Positions 41,207 through 50,495 of a DNA stretch of 64,000 bases are shown here, piece after piece. The stretch spans positions 1-64,000 of the forward strand of contig NKIM01000016.1 of assembly GCA_002255955.1 (NCBI GenBank), given 5' to 3'. Below the pieces are notes generated by a model. The model saw only the letters and a list, made by a program, of their open reading frames with translations. It had not been told where the DNA came from and searched no databases. This DNA comes from Burkholderiales bacterium PBB2 (lineage in GTDB: Bacteria > Pseudomonadota > Gammaproteobacteria > Burkholderiales > Burkholderiaceae_C). A program made the translations under genes and the position numbers. How positions within the stretch are numbered: the stretch's first letter is position 1; every line of letters starts with the position of its first letter.

Positions 41207-42088
41207 TTAGAGGATCTCGGCCAGCATGCGGTCGACGCCGACGGTCCAGTCCGGCAATCGAAGGTCAAAGTTCTTCTGGAGTTTGGCTGTCGACAGCCGT
41301 GAATTCAAGGGCCGACGTGCCGGCGTGGGGTAGTCACGGGTCGGGATGGGCAGCACTTGATCGGCCGCCACCTGCAGTGTGCGGCCTTGCCGTCGGGCGG
41401 TCTCAATGACATGGCTGGCGTAGGCATGCCAGCTGGTTTCGCCTGCCGCCACCGCGTGGTATGTGCCGCTCAAGCTCGGGTTCGTCAGTGTGGCTCTGGC
41501 CATATGAGCCGTGAGGTCGGCCAACAGGTCGGCTCCCGTCGGGGCGCCCCTCTGGTCGGCAATGACCTTGAGCTGCTCGCGCTCGCTTGCCAAGCGCAAC
41601 ATGGTCTTGGCGAAATTGCCGCCGCGGGCCGCATAGACCCAGCTGGTGCGCAGGATCAGGTGCTGGCAACCGCTGGCGCGGATGGCGTCTTCGCCGGCCA
41701 ATTTGCTGGCGCCATAGACGCTCAGCGGTGCCGTGTCAGCCGTTTCGTCGCGGGGCTGATCACCTGTGCCATCGAAGACGTAATCCGTGCTGTAGTGCAC
41801 CAGCACCGCACCCAGGCGGGCGGCTTCGGCGGCCAACAGCCCCGGTGCGGTGGCGTTGATTTGGTGGGCCAACTCGGGCTCGCTCTCGGCCTTGTCCACC
41901 GCGGTGTAGGCGGCGGCATTGACGATCAGTTGTGGCACGAAGCGCTGCACCGTGGCCTGCAAGGACTCGCTGTCGGCCAGATTGCCGCCTTCGTGTCGAT
42001 CCAGGGCGATCAGCTCACCGAGCGGGCTGAGCGCGCGCTGCAACTCCCAACCGACTTGGCCATTCTTGCCGAGCAAGAGGATGCGCAT
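41207..42088 (-). CDS. rfbD: dTDP-4-dehydrorhamnose reductase
   Basis: Last step to dTDP-L-rhamnose. The 293-residue short-chain dehydrogenase starts [20 protein letters not shown] and has [30 protein letters not shown] and the catalytic YGASKLAGE. The ATG at 42088 follows rfbB by 4 bp; the longer open frame upstream lies within rfbB and is not used. Confidence 0.96.
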   Translation of the reverse strand: MRILLLGKNGQVGWELQRALSPLGELIALDRHEGGNLADSESLQATVQRFVPQLIVNAAAYTAVDKAESEPELAHQINATAPGLLAAEAARLGAVLVHYSTDYVFDGTGDQPRDETADTAPLSVYGASKLAGEDAIRASGCQHLILRTSWVYAARGGNFAKTMLRLASEREQLKVIADQRGAPTGADLLADLTAHMARATLTNPSLSGTYHAVAAGETSWHAYASHVIETARRQGRTLQVAADQVLPIPTRDYPTPARRPLNSRLSTAKLQKNFDLRLPDWTVGVDRMLAEIL

Positions 42089-42092
42089 GGCC

Positions 42093-43151
42093 TCAGGCTC
42101 CGTACTGCTGGGAGACCCAGTCACGGTAGGCGCCGCTCTGCACCCGTGCCACCCAGTCCGGGTGGTCGAGGTACCACTGCACCGTTTTGCGGATGCCGCT
42201 GGCAAAGGTTTCGGCCGGGCGCCAGCCGAGCTCGCGCTCGACCTTGCGGGCGTCGATGGCATAGCGGCGGTCGTGGCCGGGACGGTCTTTGACGTAGGTG
42301 ATCAGGCGGCTGTAGGGGCCGGCGGGGTCAGGGCGCAACTCATCCAGCAGGGCGCAGACGGTCTTGACGATGTCGATGTTCGCCATCTCGTTCCAGCCAC
42401 CGATGTTGTAGGTTTCGCCCACGCGGCCACCGTCCAGCACGGCACGGATGGCGGAGGCGTGGTCGGTGACGTACAGCCAATCGCGGATCTGCTGACCATC
42501 GCCATACACCGGCAAGGGCTTGCCGGCCAGCGCATTGACGATCATCAGTGGGATCAGCTTCTCAGGGAAGTGATAGGGGCCGTAGTTGTTGCTGCAGTTG
42601 GTGGTCAGCACCGGCAGGCCGTAGGTGTGGTGCCAGGCCCGCACCAAATGATCACTCGCGGCCTTGCTGGCCGAGTAGGGGCTGTTCGGTTCGTAGGTTT
42701 TGGTCTCAGCAAAGGCTGGATCGTGAGGCGCCAGGCTTCCGTAGACCTCGTCGGTGGACACGTGGTGGAAACGGAAGGCTGCTTTGGCCTCATCGCTCAG
42801 GCCCGACCAATACTGGCGGCTGGCTTCCAGCAAGCTGTAGGTGCCCTCGATATTGGTGCGCATGAAGGCCCCGGGGCCGCTGATCGAGCGGTCGACATGG
42901 CTTTCGGCCGCGAAATGCACGAGCGCTCGGGGTTGGTGTTCTGCCAGCAGGCGGTCCACCAGGGTACGGTCACAAATGTCGCCCTGAACGAAGACGTGCC
43001 GGGCGTCGCCTTGCAAGGAGGCCAGGTTTTCGAGATTGCCTGCGTAGCTCAGCACGTCAAGGTTGACGACTTTTTCGTCCGACTGGGCCAGCCAGTCGAG
43101 CACGAAGTTGCTGCCGATGAAGCCGGCGCCGCCGGTGACGAGGATGGTCAT
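42093..43151 (-). CDS. rfbB: dTDP-glucose 4,6-dehydratase
   Basis: Second step to dTDP-L-rhamnose. The 352-residue protein has the NAD motif [16 protein letters not shown], the family sequence [24 protein letters not shown], the STDEVYG substrate loop and [16 protein letters not shown] with the catalytic YxxxK. The ATG at 43151 is preceded by GGAGCAAGCA, a good ribosome site; the frame extends upstream without similarity. Confidence 0.97.
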   Translation of the reverse strand: MTILVTGGAGFIGSNFVLDWLAQSDEKVVNLDVLSYAGNLENLASLQGDARHVFVQGDICDRTLVDRLLAEHQPRALVHFAAESHVDRSISGPGAFMRTNIEGTYSLLEASRQYWSGLSDEAKAAFRFHHVSTDEVYGSLAPHDPAFAETKTYEPNSPYSASKAASDHLVRAWHHTYGLPVLTTNCSNNYGPYHFPEKLIPLMIVNALAGKPLPVYGDGQQIRDWLYVTDHASAIRAVLDGGRVGETYNIGGWNEMANIDIVKTVCALLDELRPDPAGPYSRLITYVKDRPGHDRRYAIDARKVERELGWRPAETFASGIRKTVQWYLDHPDWVARVQSGAYRDWVSQQYGA

Positions 43152-43183
43152 TGCTTGCTCCTGCAGATGCTGCAACTGGTGTG

Positions 43184-44464
43184 TCACAGGCGCCAGACGC
43201 GCAATCCGGCCGCTTCCAGTGCAGCTTGGTCGAACGAAGCCTTGACGTCGATGAAGGCGCCGCCGGGATTCAGTTTGGTCGTCAGTTCGGCAGCACTCAA
43301 TTGCTTGTAGCTCTTGTGTGCCACAGCCGCGACGATGGCATCGGCGCGTGGCAACTCGGCCCAAGTGACCGGGCGCACGCCGTATTCATGCTCGGCCTCT
43401 TCGACATCCGCATCCGGGTCGGTCACGATCACCTCGACGCCGTAGCTTTGCAGCTCACGAATGATGTCGATGACCTTGGAGTTGCGCAGGTCGGCACAGT
43501 CTTCCTTGAAGGTCAGGCCGAGCACATTGACCTTGGCACCCTTGATGGGGGAGCCGGCCGCGATCATCTGCTTGATGGTCTGCTCGGCAATGAACTTGCC
43601 CATGCTGTCGTTGATGCGGCGTCCGGCCAGAATGACTTGTGGGTGGTAGCCCAGCATGTCGGCCTTGTGCGTCAGGTAGTAGGGATCGACGCCGATGCAG
43701 TGGCCACCGACCAAGCCCGGCTTGAACTTCAGGAAGTTCCACTTCGTGCCGGCGGCCTCCAACACCTCGCTGGTGTCGATGCCGATTTTGTCAAAGATGA
43801 TGGCCAGCTCGTTCATCAGCGCAATGTTCAGGTCGCGCTGGGTGTTCTCGATCACCTTGGCAGCCTCGGCCACCTTGATGCTGGCGGCGCGGTGCACGCC
43901 CGGCTTGATGATGCGCTCGTAGACTTGCGCGACCGTGTCCAAGGTTCGGGGGGTGTCGCCCGAGACGATCTTCAGGATCTTGGTCAGCGTGTGTTCCTTG
44001 TCGCCCGGGTTGATGCGCTCGGGGCTGTAACCGACAAAGAAGTCCTGCTTCCACTTCAGGCCCGACTCGCGCTCTAGCACGGGGATGCAGACCTCTTCGG
44101 TCGCACCGGGATAGACCGTGCTCTCGTACACGACGATGGCGCCCTTCTTCATATGGCGGCCCACGCTGGTGCTGGAGCCGATCAGGGGCTTGAAGTCAGG
44201 AATATGGGCCTCGTCCACCGGCGTGGGCACGGCGACGATGATGACGTCGGCTTCGGCGAGGCAGGCGGGATCGTGGCTGTACTCGGCATGCACGGCCATG
44301 GCCATTTCCGCATCGTCGAGTTCGCGTGACGGGTCGGTGCCCGCCTGGCATTTGGCGACCTTGTCCTTGGCAATATCAAAACCGATGGTGCGGTTGTGCT
44401 TGCCAAACTCCACAACCAGGGGCAGGCCGACATAACCCAGACCGACGACGGCAATGATGCTCAT
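43184..44464 (-). CDS. tviB: UDP-N-acetylhexosamine 6-dehydrogenase, TviB/WbpA type
   Basis: Makes a UDP-N-acetylhexosaminuronic acid, normally UDP-GlcNAcA, from UDP-GlcNAc. The 426-residue protein has [32 protein letters not shown], the active-site region [20 protein letters not shown] with the catalytic cysteine, and [16 protein letters not shown]. These match the Vi-polysaccharide TviB family more closely than WecC or Ugd. With galE and wecB in the locus the product could also be turned into other aminouronic donors. It lies between manC and rfbB in the operon. Confidence 0.9.
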   Translation of the reverse strand: MSIIAVVGLGYVGLPLVVEFGKHNRTIGFDIAKDKVAKCQAGTDPSRELDDAEMAMAVHAEYSHDPACLAEADVIIVAVPTPVDEAHIPDFKPLIGSSTSVGRHMKKGAIVVYESTVYPGATEEVCIPVLERESGLKWKQDFFVGYSPERINPGDKEHTLTKILKIVSGDTPRTLDTVAQVYERIIKPGVHRAASIKVAEAAKVIENTQRDLNIALMNELAIIFDKIGIDTSEVLEAAGTKWNFLKFKPGLVGGHCIGVDPYYLTHKADMLGYHPQVILAGRRINDSMGKFIAEQTIKQMIAAGSPIKGAKVNVLGLTFKEDCADLRNSKVIDIIRELQSYGVEVIVTDPDADVEEAEHEYGVRPVTWAELPRADAIVAAVAHKSYKQLSAAELTTKLNPGGAFIDVKASFDQAALEAAGLRVWRL

Positions 44465-44524
44465 GATGAAAATTGAAAGAAGGGTGTTGGATGGGGTGAG
44501 TGGTTCAACTCGAGTCAGGCAGTT

Positions 44525-45964
44525 TCAGCTGCGACCGTAAGTGTCTTCAAAGCGGACGATGTCATCCTCGCCCAAATAGGCGCCGGACTGTACCTCAATG
44601 ATCTCCAGTGGCACCCGGCCTGGGTTGGCCAGGCGATGGGTTTGACCGAGGGGAATGTAGGTGCTCTGGTTCTCACTCAGCAGCAAGACCTTGTCGCCAT
44701 TGGTGATCTCGGCTGTGCCAGACACCACGATCCAGTGCTCGGCACGGTGATGGTGCATTTGAAGGCTCAGCGATGCCCCCGGTTTGACCATGATGCGCTT
44801 GACCTGGAAGCGCGCGCCGGAATCGATGCTGTCGTACCAACCCCAGGGGCGGTGGACCTTGCGGTGCAGGGTCTGCTCGCCGCGCTTCTCGGCGTCCAGG
44901 CGGGCGACGATTTTCTTGACCTCCTGGCTGCGTGCGCGGTCACTGACCAGCACCGCGTCCGGCGTTTCGACCACCACGATGTCCTGCAGGCCGACCACGC
45001 TGACCAGTCGGCTGGTGGCGTGGACCAAGGTGTTGCGGCTCTCGCTGATGATGGCGTCGCCTTGCCAGGCATTGCCGTCGGCGTCCTTGTCGGCGACCTG
45101 CCAAACGGCCTCCCAGGCCCCCAGGTCGTTCCAGCCTGCGTCCAGGGCCAGCATGCGCAGGGGGATGTCGCTGCCGGGGCAGCGTTCCATCACCGCATAG
45201 TCCACCGATTCGCTGGGCACTGCGGCGAACTCGGTCTTGCCGGGCCGCACGAATTTTGCATCGGTCTTGCGCACATCCCAGGCGGCTTGGGTCGCCTCGG
45301 CGATGTCAGGGCGGAAGCGGCGCAAGGCCTGCAGCCAGACGCTGGCACGCAGCACGAACATGCCGCTGTTCCAGAAATAGCCGCCCTCGGCCAGGTAGCG
45401 CGCCGCCGTGATGGCATCGGGCTTCTCGACGAACTGCGCGACCGCCAGGCCTTGCTCATCTGCTTCGGCGCGGATGTAGCCGTAGCCCGTTTCGGCGCGG
45501 GCCGGTGTGATGCCCAGGATGACGATGGCGCCGCCTGCCGCTTGCCGCACGGCATCCTGCAGCGCGGATGTGAAGGCCTGCGCCTGGGTCACGGTCTGGT
45601 CGGCCGGTGTCACCACCAGCACCGGGTCCTCGCCATCCTGCATCGCCTGCAATGCCGCCAGGGTCAGGGCCGGCGCCGTGTTGCGGCCTGAGGGTTCCAG
45701 CAGCACGGCGGCGGGGTCCATACCGGTTTCGCGCAACTGGTCCAGCACCAGAAAGCGGTGCTCCTCATTGCCGACGATCACCGGGCCCTGGATGTTCAGA
45801 TCCTCTGCGCCCAGGGCGCCGAGGCGGCTGGCCGCTTGCTGGAACAGGCTGGTGTTGCCCGACAGCACCAGGAATTGCTTGGGATACCCCGCGCGTGACA
45901 GCGGCCACAGCCGGGTGCCACTGCCGCCGGCCATGATGACCGGTTGGACTTGGATTCGGTTCAT
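44525..45964 (-). CDS. manC: Mannose-1-phosphate guanylyltransferase / mannose-6-phosphate isomerase
   Basis: A 479-residue type II enzyme for GDP-mannose. The transferase domain has GGSGTRLWPLSRAGYPKQFL at the start and AQFVEKPDAITAARYL near 170; the C-terminal cupin isomerase domain has RPWGWYDSIDSG, LQMHHHRAEHWIVVSGTAEI and IPLGQTHRLANPG. GDP-mannose may be a donor or a precursor of GDP-deoxysugars, but no gmd or fcl is in the window, nor a phosphomannomutase (manB); that step must be elsewhere. 24-bp gap to galE. Confidence 0.94.
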   Translation of the reverse strand: MNRIQVQPVIMAGGSGTRLWPLSRAGYPKQFLVLSGNTSLFQQAASRLGALGAEDLNIQGPVIVGNEEHRFLVLDQLRETGMDPAAVLLEPSGRNTAPALTLAALQAMQDGEDPVLVVTPADQTVTQAQAFTSALQDAVRQAAGGAIVILGITPARAETGYGYIRAEADEQGLAVAQFVEKPDAITAARYLAEGGYFWNSGMFVLRASVWLQALRRFRPDIAEATQAAWDVRKTDAKFVRPGKTEFAAVPSESVDYAVMERCPGSDIPLRMLALDAGWNDLGAWEAVWQVADKDADGNAWQGDAIISESRNTLVHATSRLVSVVGLQDIVVVETPDAVLVSDRARSQEVKKIVARLDAEKRGEQTLHRKVHRPWGWYDSIDSGARFQVKRIMVKPGASLSLQMHHHRAEHWIVVSGTAEITNGDKVLLLSENQSTYIPLGQTHRLANPGRVPLEIIEVQSGAYLGEDDIVRFEDTYGRS

Positions 45965-45988
45965 AGAAGATGTCTCGCAGTCCGGATG

Positions 45989-47011
45989 TCAGGCGGCTTC
46001 GAAGCCATTCGGGTTCAGGCGTTGCCAACGCCAGCTGTCTTCGCACATGCGGGCCAGGTCGTGCTGGGCTTTCCAGCCGAGGCGGGCGGTGGCGAGTGCG
46101 GGGTCGGCGTAGCAGGCTGCGACGTCGCCGGGGCGACGCGCGACGATGTCGTAGGGCACCGGCCGGCCGCTGGCGGCCTCGTAGGCCTTGACCAGATCCA
46201 GCACGCTGTAGCCCTGGCCGGTGCCCAGGTTGACCGTGATGGACTCTGGGCCCGAGAGCAAGAAGCGCAGCGCCGCCACATGGCCTTCTGCCAGGTCCAG
46301 CACGTGGATGTAGTCGCGCACCCCGGTGCCATCGGGCGTGTCGTAGTCCTGGCCAAAGACCTGCAGGCGCGGCCGGCGGCCCACGGCCACTTGGGCGACA
46401 TACGGCATCAGGTTGTTGGGTGTGCCGCGTGGGTCTTCGCCGATCAGGCCGCTTTCATGGGCGCCCACCGGGTTGAAATAGCGCAGGCAGGCGGTTTGCC
46501 AGCCCGGGTCCGCAGCACCGAGGTCGCGCAGAATGGTTTCACCCATCAGCTTGGTGGCGCCGTAGGGGTTGACCGCTGACAGGGCCGCGTCCTCTCGCAG
46601 CGGCAGCCGCTCCGGCACACCGTAGACCGTGGCGCTGCTGCTGAAGACGATGCGCTTGCAGCCATGGGCTTGCATTTGTTCGCAGGTGTTGACGAGACCG
46701 CCCAGGTTGTTGCGGTAGTAGGCCAGCGGCTGCTGGGTCGATTCACCCACCGCCTTGAAGGCCGCGAAATGAACGACCGCCGCAGGCCGGTGGCTGGCAA
46801 ACACGCGCGCCATGGCAATGGGGTCGCAGACATCGGCCTGCTCGAACACCGGAGTCTGGCCGCTCAACTGGGCCAGGCGCTTCAGCACCTCGGGCGAGCT
46901 GTTGCTGAAATTGTCCACGCCCACGACCCGGTAGCCGGCCGCCTGCAAGGCCAGCCAGGTGTGGGATGCGATGTAGCCGGTGGCGCCGGTCAGAAGAATG
47001 GTGTCAGCCAT
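45989..47011 (-). CDS. galE: UDP-glucose 4-epimerase
   Basis: Interconverts UDP-glucose and UDP-galactose, and in many relatives the N-acetyl forms. The 340-residue protein opens ILLTGATGYIASHTWLALQ, with VGVDNFSNSSPEVLKRL, HFAAFKAVGES and YGATKLMGE, and the GalE C-terminal RPGDVAACYADPALA. The ATG at 47011 is preferred over an upstream TTG. It supplies Gal/GalNAc-type donors to the EPS. Confidence 0.93.
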   Translation of the reverse strand: MADTILLTGATGYIASHTWLALQAAGYRVVGVDNFSNSSPEVLKRLAQLSGQTPVFEQADVCDPIAMARVFASHRPAAVVHFAAFKAVGESTQQPLAYYRNNLGGLVNTCEQMQAHGCKRIVFSSSATVYGVPERLPLREDAALSAVNPYGATKLMGETILRDLGAADPGWQTACLRYFNPVGAHESGLIGEDPRGTPNNLMPYVAQVAVGRRPRLQVFGQDYDTPDGTGVRDYIHVLDLAEGHVAALRFLLSGPESITVNLGTGQGYSVLDLVKAYEAASGRPVPYDIVARRPGDVAACYADPALATARLGWKAQHDLARMCEDSWRWQRLNPNGFEAA

Positions 47012-47054
47012 GGTTTGGGTCAAATGATTGGGCGCAAAAAAGGCGTGTGCGGCT

Positions 47055-48293
47055 TCAGTTCAGCACGACCTGGCCGTAGCAGCCGAAGCTGTTGGCGTCG
47101 TAGACGTACTGGACGATGGTGCTGCTGCGAGAGTTCTTGGTGTACTGGCAGCCGAGCTGGATGCCGCGCGAGTACAGCCAGCGTGCGCCCAGGCTGTAGG
47201 CGGTGTCTCGGTCCTGGCTGCTCGCCTGCTGCCCCAGGAATTCATCGAGGCGGCTGGCGCGTGAGGAGCTCGCGCTCGCATTGACGAAGACTTTGGCACT
47301 GAGCTCATAGCTGAGCGCCAGCTGAGTCGAGGTGGTGACGAGGTTCTGGTCGGCATTCAAGGTGGTGCTGCCCACCTTGAAGAAGGAGGTCTCGAGGCCG
47401 GTGTCTCGGCTCAGGGTGGTGGCGATGTTCCAGCGCACGGTGGGCTGCCAGGTCCAGGTCAGCTGGCCGGTGGTGCCGTTGAAATCGTTGCCAGCCCCGA
47501 GCTTGACACGCGAACGCCCGCGGCTGATGCGGCCATCCAGCGCGCTGGCGCCGCTGAGTACGGCACGCATGGTGAGGTCCACATCGTTGCGGGCAAATTC
47601 TCCGGCCTGGTACTCCGCGTTGAGCGGGTTGACCAGGGTGTAGCGGGGGAACCGGTCCTGGGTGTGGCGGGCGGCCAGGCCCGCGCGCAGATCCGGATTC
47701 GGGCTGTACACCACGCCGAGGGAATAGCGCGTCTGATCCACTTCCAGTCGTGCGTACTCGATCGCGCTGAAACGCCGGCTGCGCTGGCCCGCGGTAACTT
47801 CAGCGGAAAACTGCGTCACCAAGCCCAGGCGCACCACCGCATCCACCGCCGTATTCTTCTCGATGTTCTTCTTGAAGATGGGCGTGATGCCGTTGCCGAT
47901 GTTGTAGGTCGCCAGGGATTGGCTGTTGTTCACGCCGATGCTGCCCGAAAGCCGCTCCACCGTGGACCAGTCCAGCCCGCCCTTGAGCGTGTAGCCGCGG
48001 TTGTTGAGTTCGCTGTTGTTCTGGTAGCGGTTGGCCTGCAGCGAGGCGTCCAGGTTCAGGCGTTGGCGGCCGAAGGTCTGGTCGATGCCGGCCAGCAGCG
48101 AGGCGCTGGTGACGCGGTCGCTGTTGGCATTGTTGTTCTGGCGGTAGATGTTGGATACATGGCTGAGGTTGAGCGCCGTGCCCACGTAGTAAGGGTTGGC
48201 GTCGGCCAAGGCCGGGCTTGTCAGGCTGCAGCCTAAGAGGCTCAGCAGCCCGAGGGCTGCGGGCGGCAGGGTGCGTTTCAACACAACAGACAT
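47055..48293 (-). CDS. epsL: EpsL-like outer-membrane beta-barrel protein of EPS synthesis
   Basis: A 412-residue exported protein with a signal peptide (LLSLLGCSLTSPALA) and many alternating hydrophobic/polar strands ending in an outer-membrane-type segment (...YGQVVLN). The opening NPYYVGTALNLSHVSNIYRQ and the strand-rich pattern match the EPS beta-barrel family of Methylobacillus-type loci. It may form the outer-membrane exit or help the EpsE channel. A LLGC lipobox at 19-22 competes with the Sec cleavage after ALA, so lipidation is possible. The ATG at 48293 follows GAGGAA. Confidence 0.82.
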   Translation of the reverse strand: MSVVLKRTLPPAALGLLSLLGCSLTSPALADANPYYVGTALNLSHVSNIYRQNNNANSDRVTSASLLAGIDQTFGRQRLNLDASLQANRYQNNSELNNRGYTLKGGLDWSTVERLSGSIGVNNSQSLATYNIGNGITPIFKKNIEKNTAVDAVVRLGLVTQFSAEVTAGQRSRRFSAIEYARLEVDQTRYSLGVVYSPNPDLRAGLAARHTQDRFPRYTLVNPLNAEYQAGEFARNDVDLTMRAVLSGASALDGRISRGRSRVKLGAGNDFNGTTGQLTWTWQPTVRWNIATTLSRDTGLETSFFKVGSTTLNADQNLVTTSTQLALSYELSAKVFVNASASSSRASRLDEFLGQQASSQDRDTAYSLGARWLYSRGIQLGCQYTKNSRSSTIVQYVYDANSFGCYGQVVLN

Positions 48294-48384
48294 GGGATTC
48301 CTCGGGGAGCCAGGGCCGGCTTTCATCGGCGCCGGGCTTGGCAAGCGAGCGTTCGGTGCGCTCTGGCTGACATCGAGTAGGGCA

Positions 48385-49773
48385 TCAGTAGGCATGGCGG
48401 TCAAACAACATCAACCGGGCCGTGCGCACGATGATTTGCAGATCCAGGGCCAGGGACCAGTTCCGCAGGTACTCCAGATCGTATTCGACCCGTGCTTTCA
48501 TCTTGTCGATGGTGTCCGTTTCGCCACGCAGGCCATTGACCTGGGCCCAGCCGGTGATGCCCGGCTTGACCTTGTGGCGGACCATATACGCCTTGATCAG
48601 CTTGCGGTATTCCTCGTTGTGGGCCACGGCGTGCGGACGCGGGCCGACGATGCTCATCTGGCCTTGCAGGACATTGATGAATTGCGGCAATTCGTCCAGC
48701 GAGGTGCGGCGGATGAAGGCACCGAACTTGGTGATGCGCGGATCGTCCTTGGTCGCCTGCTTGACCACCGGGCCGTTGTCCATGGTGCGCATGGAGCGGA
48801 ACTTGTAGACGATGATCTCTTCGCCATCCAGGCCGTTGCGGCGCTGCTTGAAGATGATGGGCCCGGGCGAGCTCAGCTTCACGCCCACGGCCACGGCCAG
48901 CAGGATGGGCGAGATCAGCACCAGGATGGCGCAGGCCAGGATGATGTCGCTGACACGCTTGATCAGCTCATTGGTGCCCGTGAACGGGGTTTCGCAAATG
49001 CCCACCACCGGCACGCCGTTCATGTCTTGCAGTCGGCCCTGGATGATGCTGATTCCAAACACATCGGGCACGAAAAACAGGCTGGCCGTGGTGCCCTGGA
49101 TCTGCTCCAGCAGGTGCACGATGCGCGGTTGCGAGCCCAGCGGCAGGGTGATGTAGACCTCGCGCACATTGTGCTTGCGCACATAGTCGCTCAGGTCGCT
49201 GAGCATGCCGAGCAGCTTGGCATGGGCATCCGGGTGCAGTCGGTCGTCCTGTCGGTCGTCGAAGTAACCCAGGAAATCAATGCCCTTGTCCGGCCCCTCG
49301 CGCAAGGCGCGGGCCACCTTGGCGCCCAGCGGGCCGGCGCCCACGATCACGGCGCCGCGGCGCGCCGCACGCACGCGGCGGCGGCGCAGCAGGGCGCCGC
49401 ATTTGATCGCCACGATCTGCAGCAGCGGCGTCAGCGCGATCCACCACAGCAGCACCTTGTCCTCGAAGTAGCCCATGCTGTTGGTGGCATAGCCGCACAG
49501 GCCCAGGATGAAGAGCAGGGCCAGCCAGGAGCCGATCACGTCGATGCCGGCACTGATGGTCGTGTCGGCAAAACGATTGCGGCCTGGGAAGGTCAGCGCA
49601 AACACGAGCAAGCACAGCGTCAGGTCCGAGCGCACGATGGGCTCGCCGAAATAGTGATTCACCGCCAGGTAGCACAAGACCACCAGGCCGGGCTCCATGA
49701 AGGCAGCGATGAACGATTCGATGGACTGAGGTGCGCTGTAAAACGTTCTTTTGTAACTTCTATCCTCGAACAT
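48385..49773 (-). CDS. epsB: Undecaprenyl-phosphate hexose-1-phosphate transferase
   Basis: Starts each repeat unit by linking a hexose-1-phosphate, usually glucose, to undecaprenyl phosphate. The 462-residue protein has four N-terminal membrane helices, a Rossmann-like middle (GAVIVGAGPLGAKVARAL), one further helix (about 275-297) and the catalytic bacterial sugar transferase domain: VYKFRSMRTMD, SLDELPQFINVLQGQMSIVG and HKVKPGITGWAQVNGLRG. It is the first gene of the nine-gene minus-strand operon, with its promoter in the 203 bp shared with ubiJ. Confidence 0.94.
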   Translation of the reverse strand: MFEDRSYKRTFYSAPQSIESFIAAFMEPGLVVLCYLAVNHYFGEPIVRSDLTLCLLVFALTFPGRNRFADTTISAGIDVIGSWLALLFILGLCGYATNSMGYFEDKVLLWWIALTPLLQIVAIKCGALLRRRRVRAARRGAVIVGAGPLGAKVARALREGPDKGIDFLGYFDDRQDDRLHPDAHAKLLGMLSDLSDYVRKHNVREVYITLPLGSQPRIVHLLEQIQGTTASLFFVPDVFGISIIQGRLQDMNGVPVVGICETPFTGTNELIKRVSDIILACAILVLISPILLAVAVGVKLSSPGPIIFKQRRNGLDGEEIIVYKFRSMRTMDNGPVVKQATKDDPRITKFGAFIRRTSLDELPQFINVLQGQMSIVGPRPHAVAHNEEYRKLIKAYMVRHKVKPGITGWAQVNGLRGETDTIDKMKARVEYDLEYLRNWSLALDLQIIVRTARLMLFDRHAY

Positions 49774-49963
49774 CGTTCCTGAACTCCTTGGTGCCGGGCG
49801 GCGTTGCTTTTCTTGTTTCGGTCCGTGATTGGGTCCCGCAGACTCTCGACATGCCCGAGCGCCCCTCCATCTGAGGAAAAAATGATCTTGGATTCTCCCT
49901 CAGTTCCAGCAGGGCATTTCTCCCCGCTTCCCCCTAGGTCACATGTGCCAGCCGGGGACTCCC

Positions 49964-49969
49964 TACAAT
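49964..49969 (+). promoter_or_regulatory. -10 box of ubiJ, implying a leaderless mRNA
   Basis: TACAAT lies seven bases before the ubiJ ATG, so transcription starting at the usual distance would begin at or next to the start codon. No good -35 box was seen. Confidence 0.5.
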
Positions 49970-49976
49970 CCGCGCC

Positions 49977-50495
49977 ATGCTTGAAGAATGGACCGCCATG
50001 TTTGCACCGGCCGCACAGGATCGCATGATCTTGTTGCTTAATCATGTCATCAGCCGCGAGGCCCTGGCCATGGGGCGTTTGCAGCCCTTTGCCGGCCGCG
50101 CCCTGGTGCTGCATCTGCAGAACTGGCCGGCCCTGCTGCCCAAGGCGCCCGATCTGGCGCTGGGTGTCACGCCGGCGGGCCTGTTCGAGCGCCTGGAGCA
50201 GGTGCCCGAGGATGCCTTGCGCATCGAGATCGATGCTGGCAATCCGGCCTTGCTGGCCCTGGGCTCGCTGACGGGCCAGAAGCCGCAAGTCCATGTGCAA
50301 GGCGATGCAGCCTTTGCCGGCGCCATGAACTGGCTGATCGAGAACCTTCGCTGGGACCTGGAAGACGACTTGGCCGCGGTGATCGGCCCGGTGGCCGCTC
50401 ACCAACTGGCCCGCTGCGGCCGCGCTGTGGCCTCGGCACTGGCCGGCCTGGCGGCCGGTGTGCGGGGCATGGCCGCGGGTCGCGCCAGCGCATGA
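49977..50495 (+). CDS. ubiJ: Ubiquinone biosynthesis accessory factor UbiJ (SCP2 domain)
   Basis: A 172-residue lipid-binding protein with an SCP2-like fold, the accessory factor that holds hydrophobic ubiquinone intermediates for the Ubi hydroxylases and methyltransferases. The visible core includes [32 protein letters not shown], the acidic-hydrophobic strand [20 protein letters not shown] and the C-terminal [17 protein letters not shown]. The C-terminus overlaps ubiB by ATGA. UbiE, normally the gene before it, is on the other side of the EPS locus. Confidence 0.85.
   Translation: MLEEWTAMFAPAAQDRMILLLNHVISREALAMGRLQPFAGRALVLHLQNWPALLPKAPDLALGVTPAGLFERLEQVPEDALRIEIDAGNPALLALGSLTGQKPQVHVQGDAAFAGAMNWLIENLRWDLEDDLAAVIGPVAAHQLARCGRAVASALAGLAAGVRGMAAGRASA

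Noticed and set aside
43184-44464. Reading this dehydrogenase as WecC (UDP-ManNAc dehydrogenase)
   Set aside because: Motifs such as [11 protein letters not shown] and [19 protein letters not shown] match the TviB type, not WecC.
49930-49960. Possible sigma-54 promoter (CTGGCAC on the minus strand) for epsB
   Set aside because: The -24 box looks right, but no GC dinucleotide stands at the -12 position with correct spacing.
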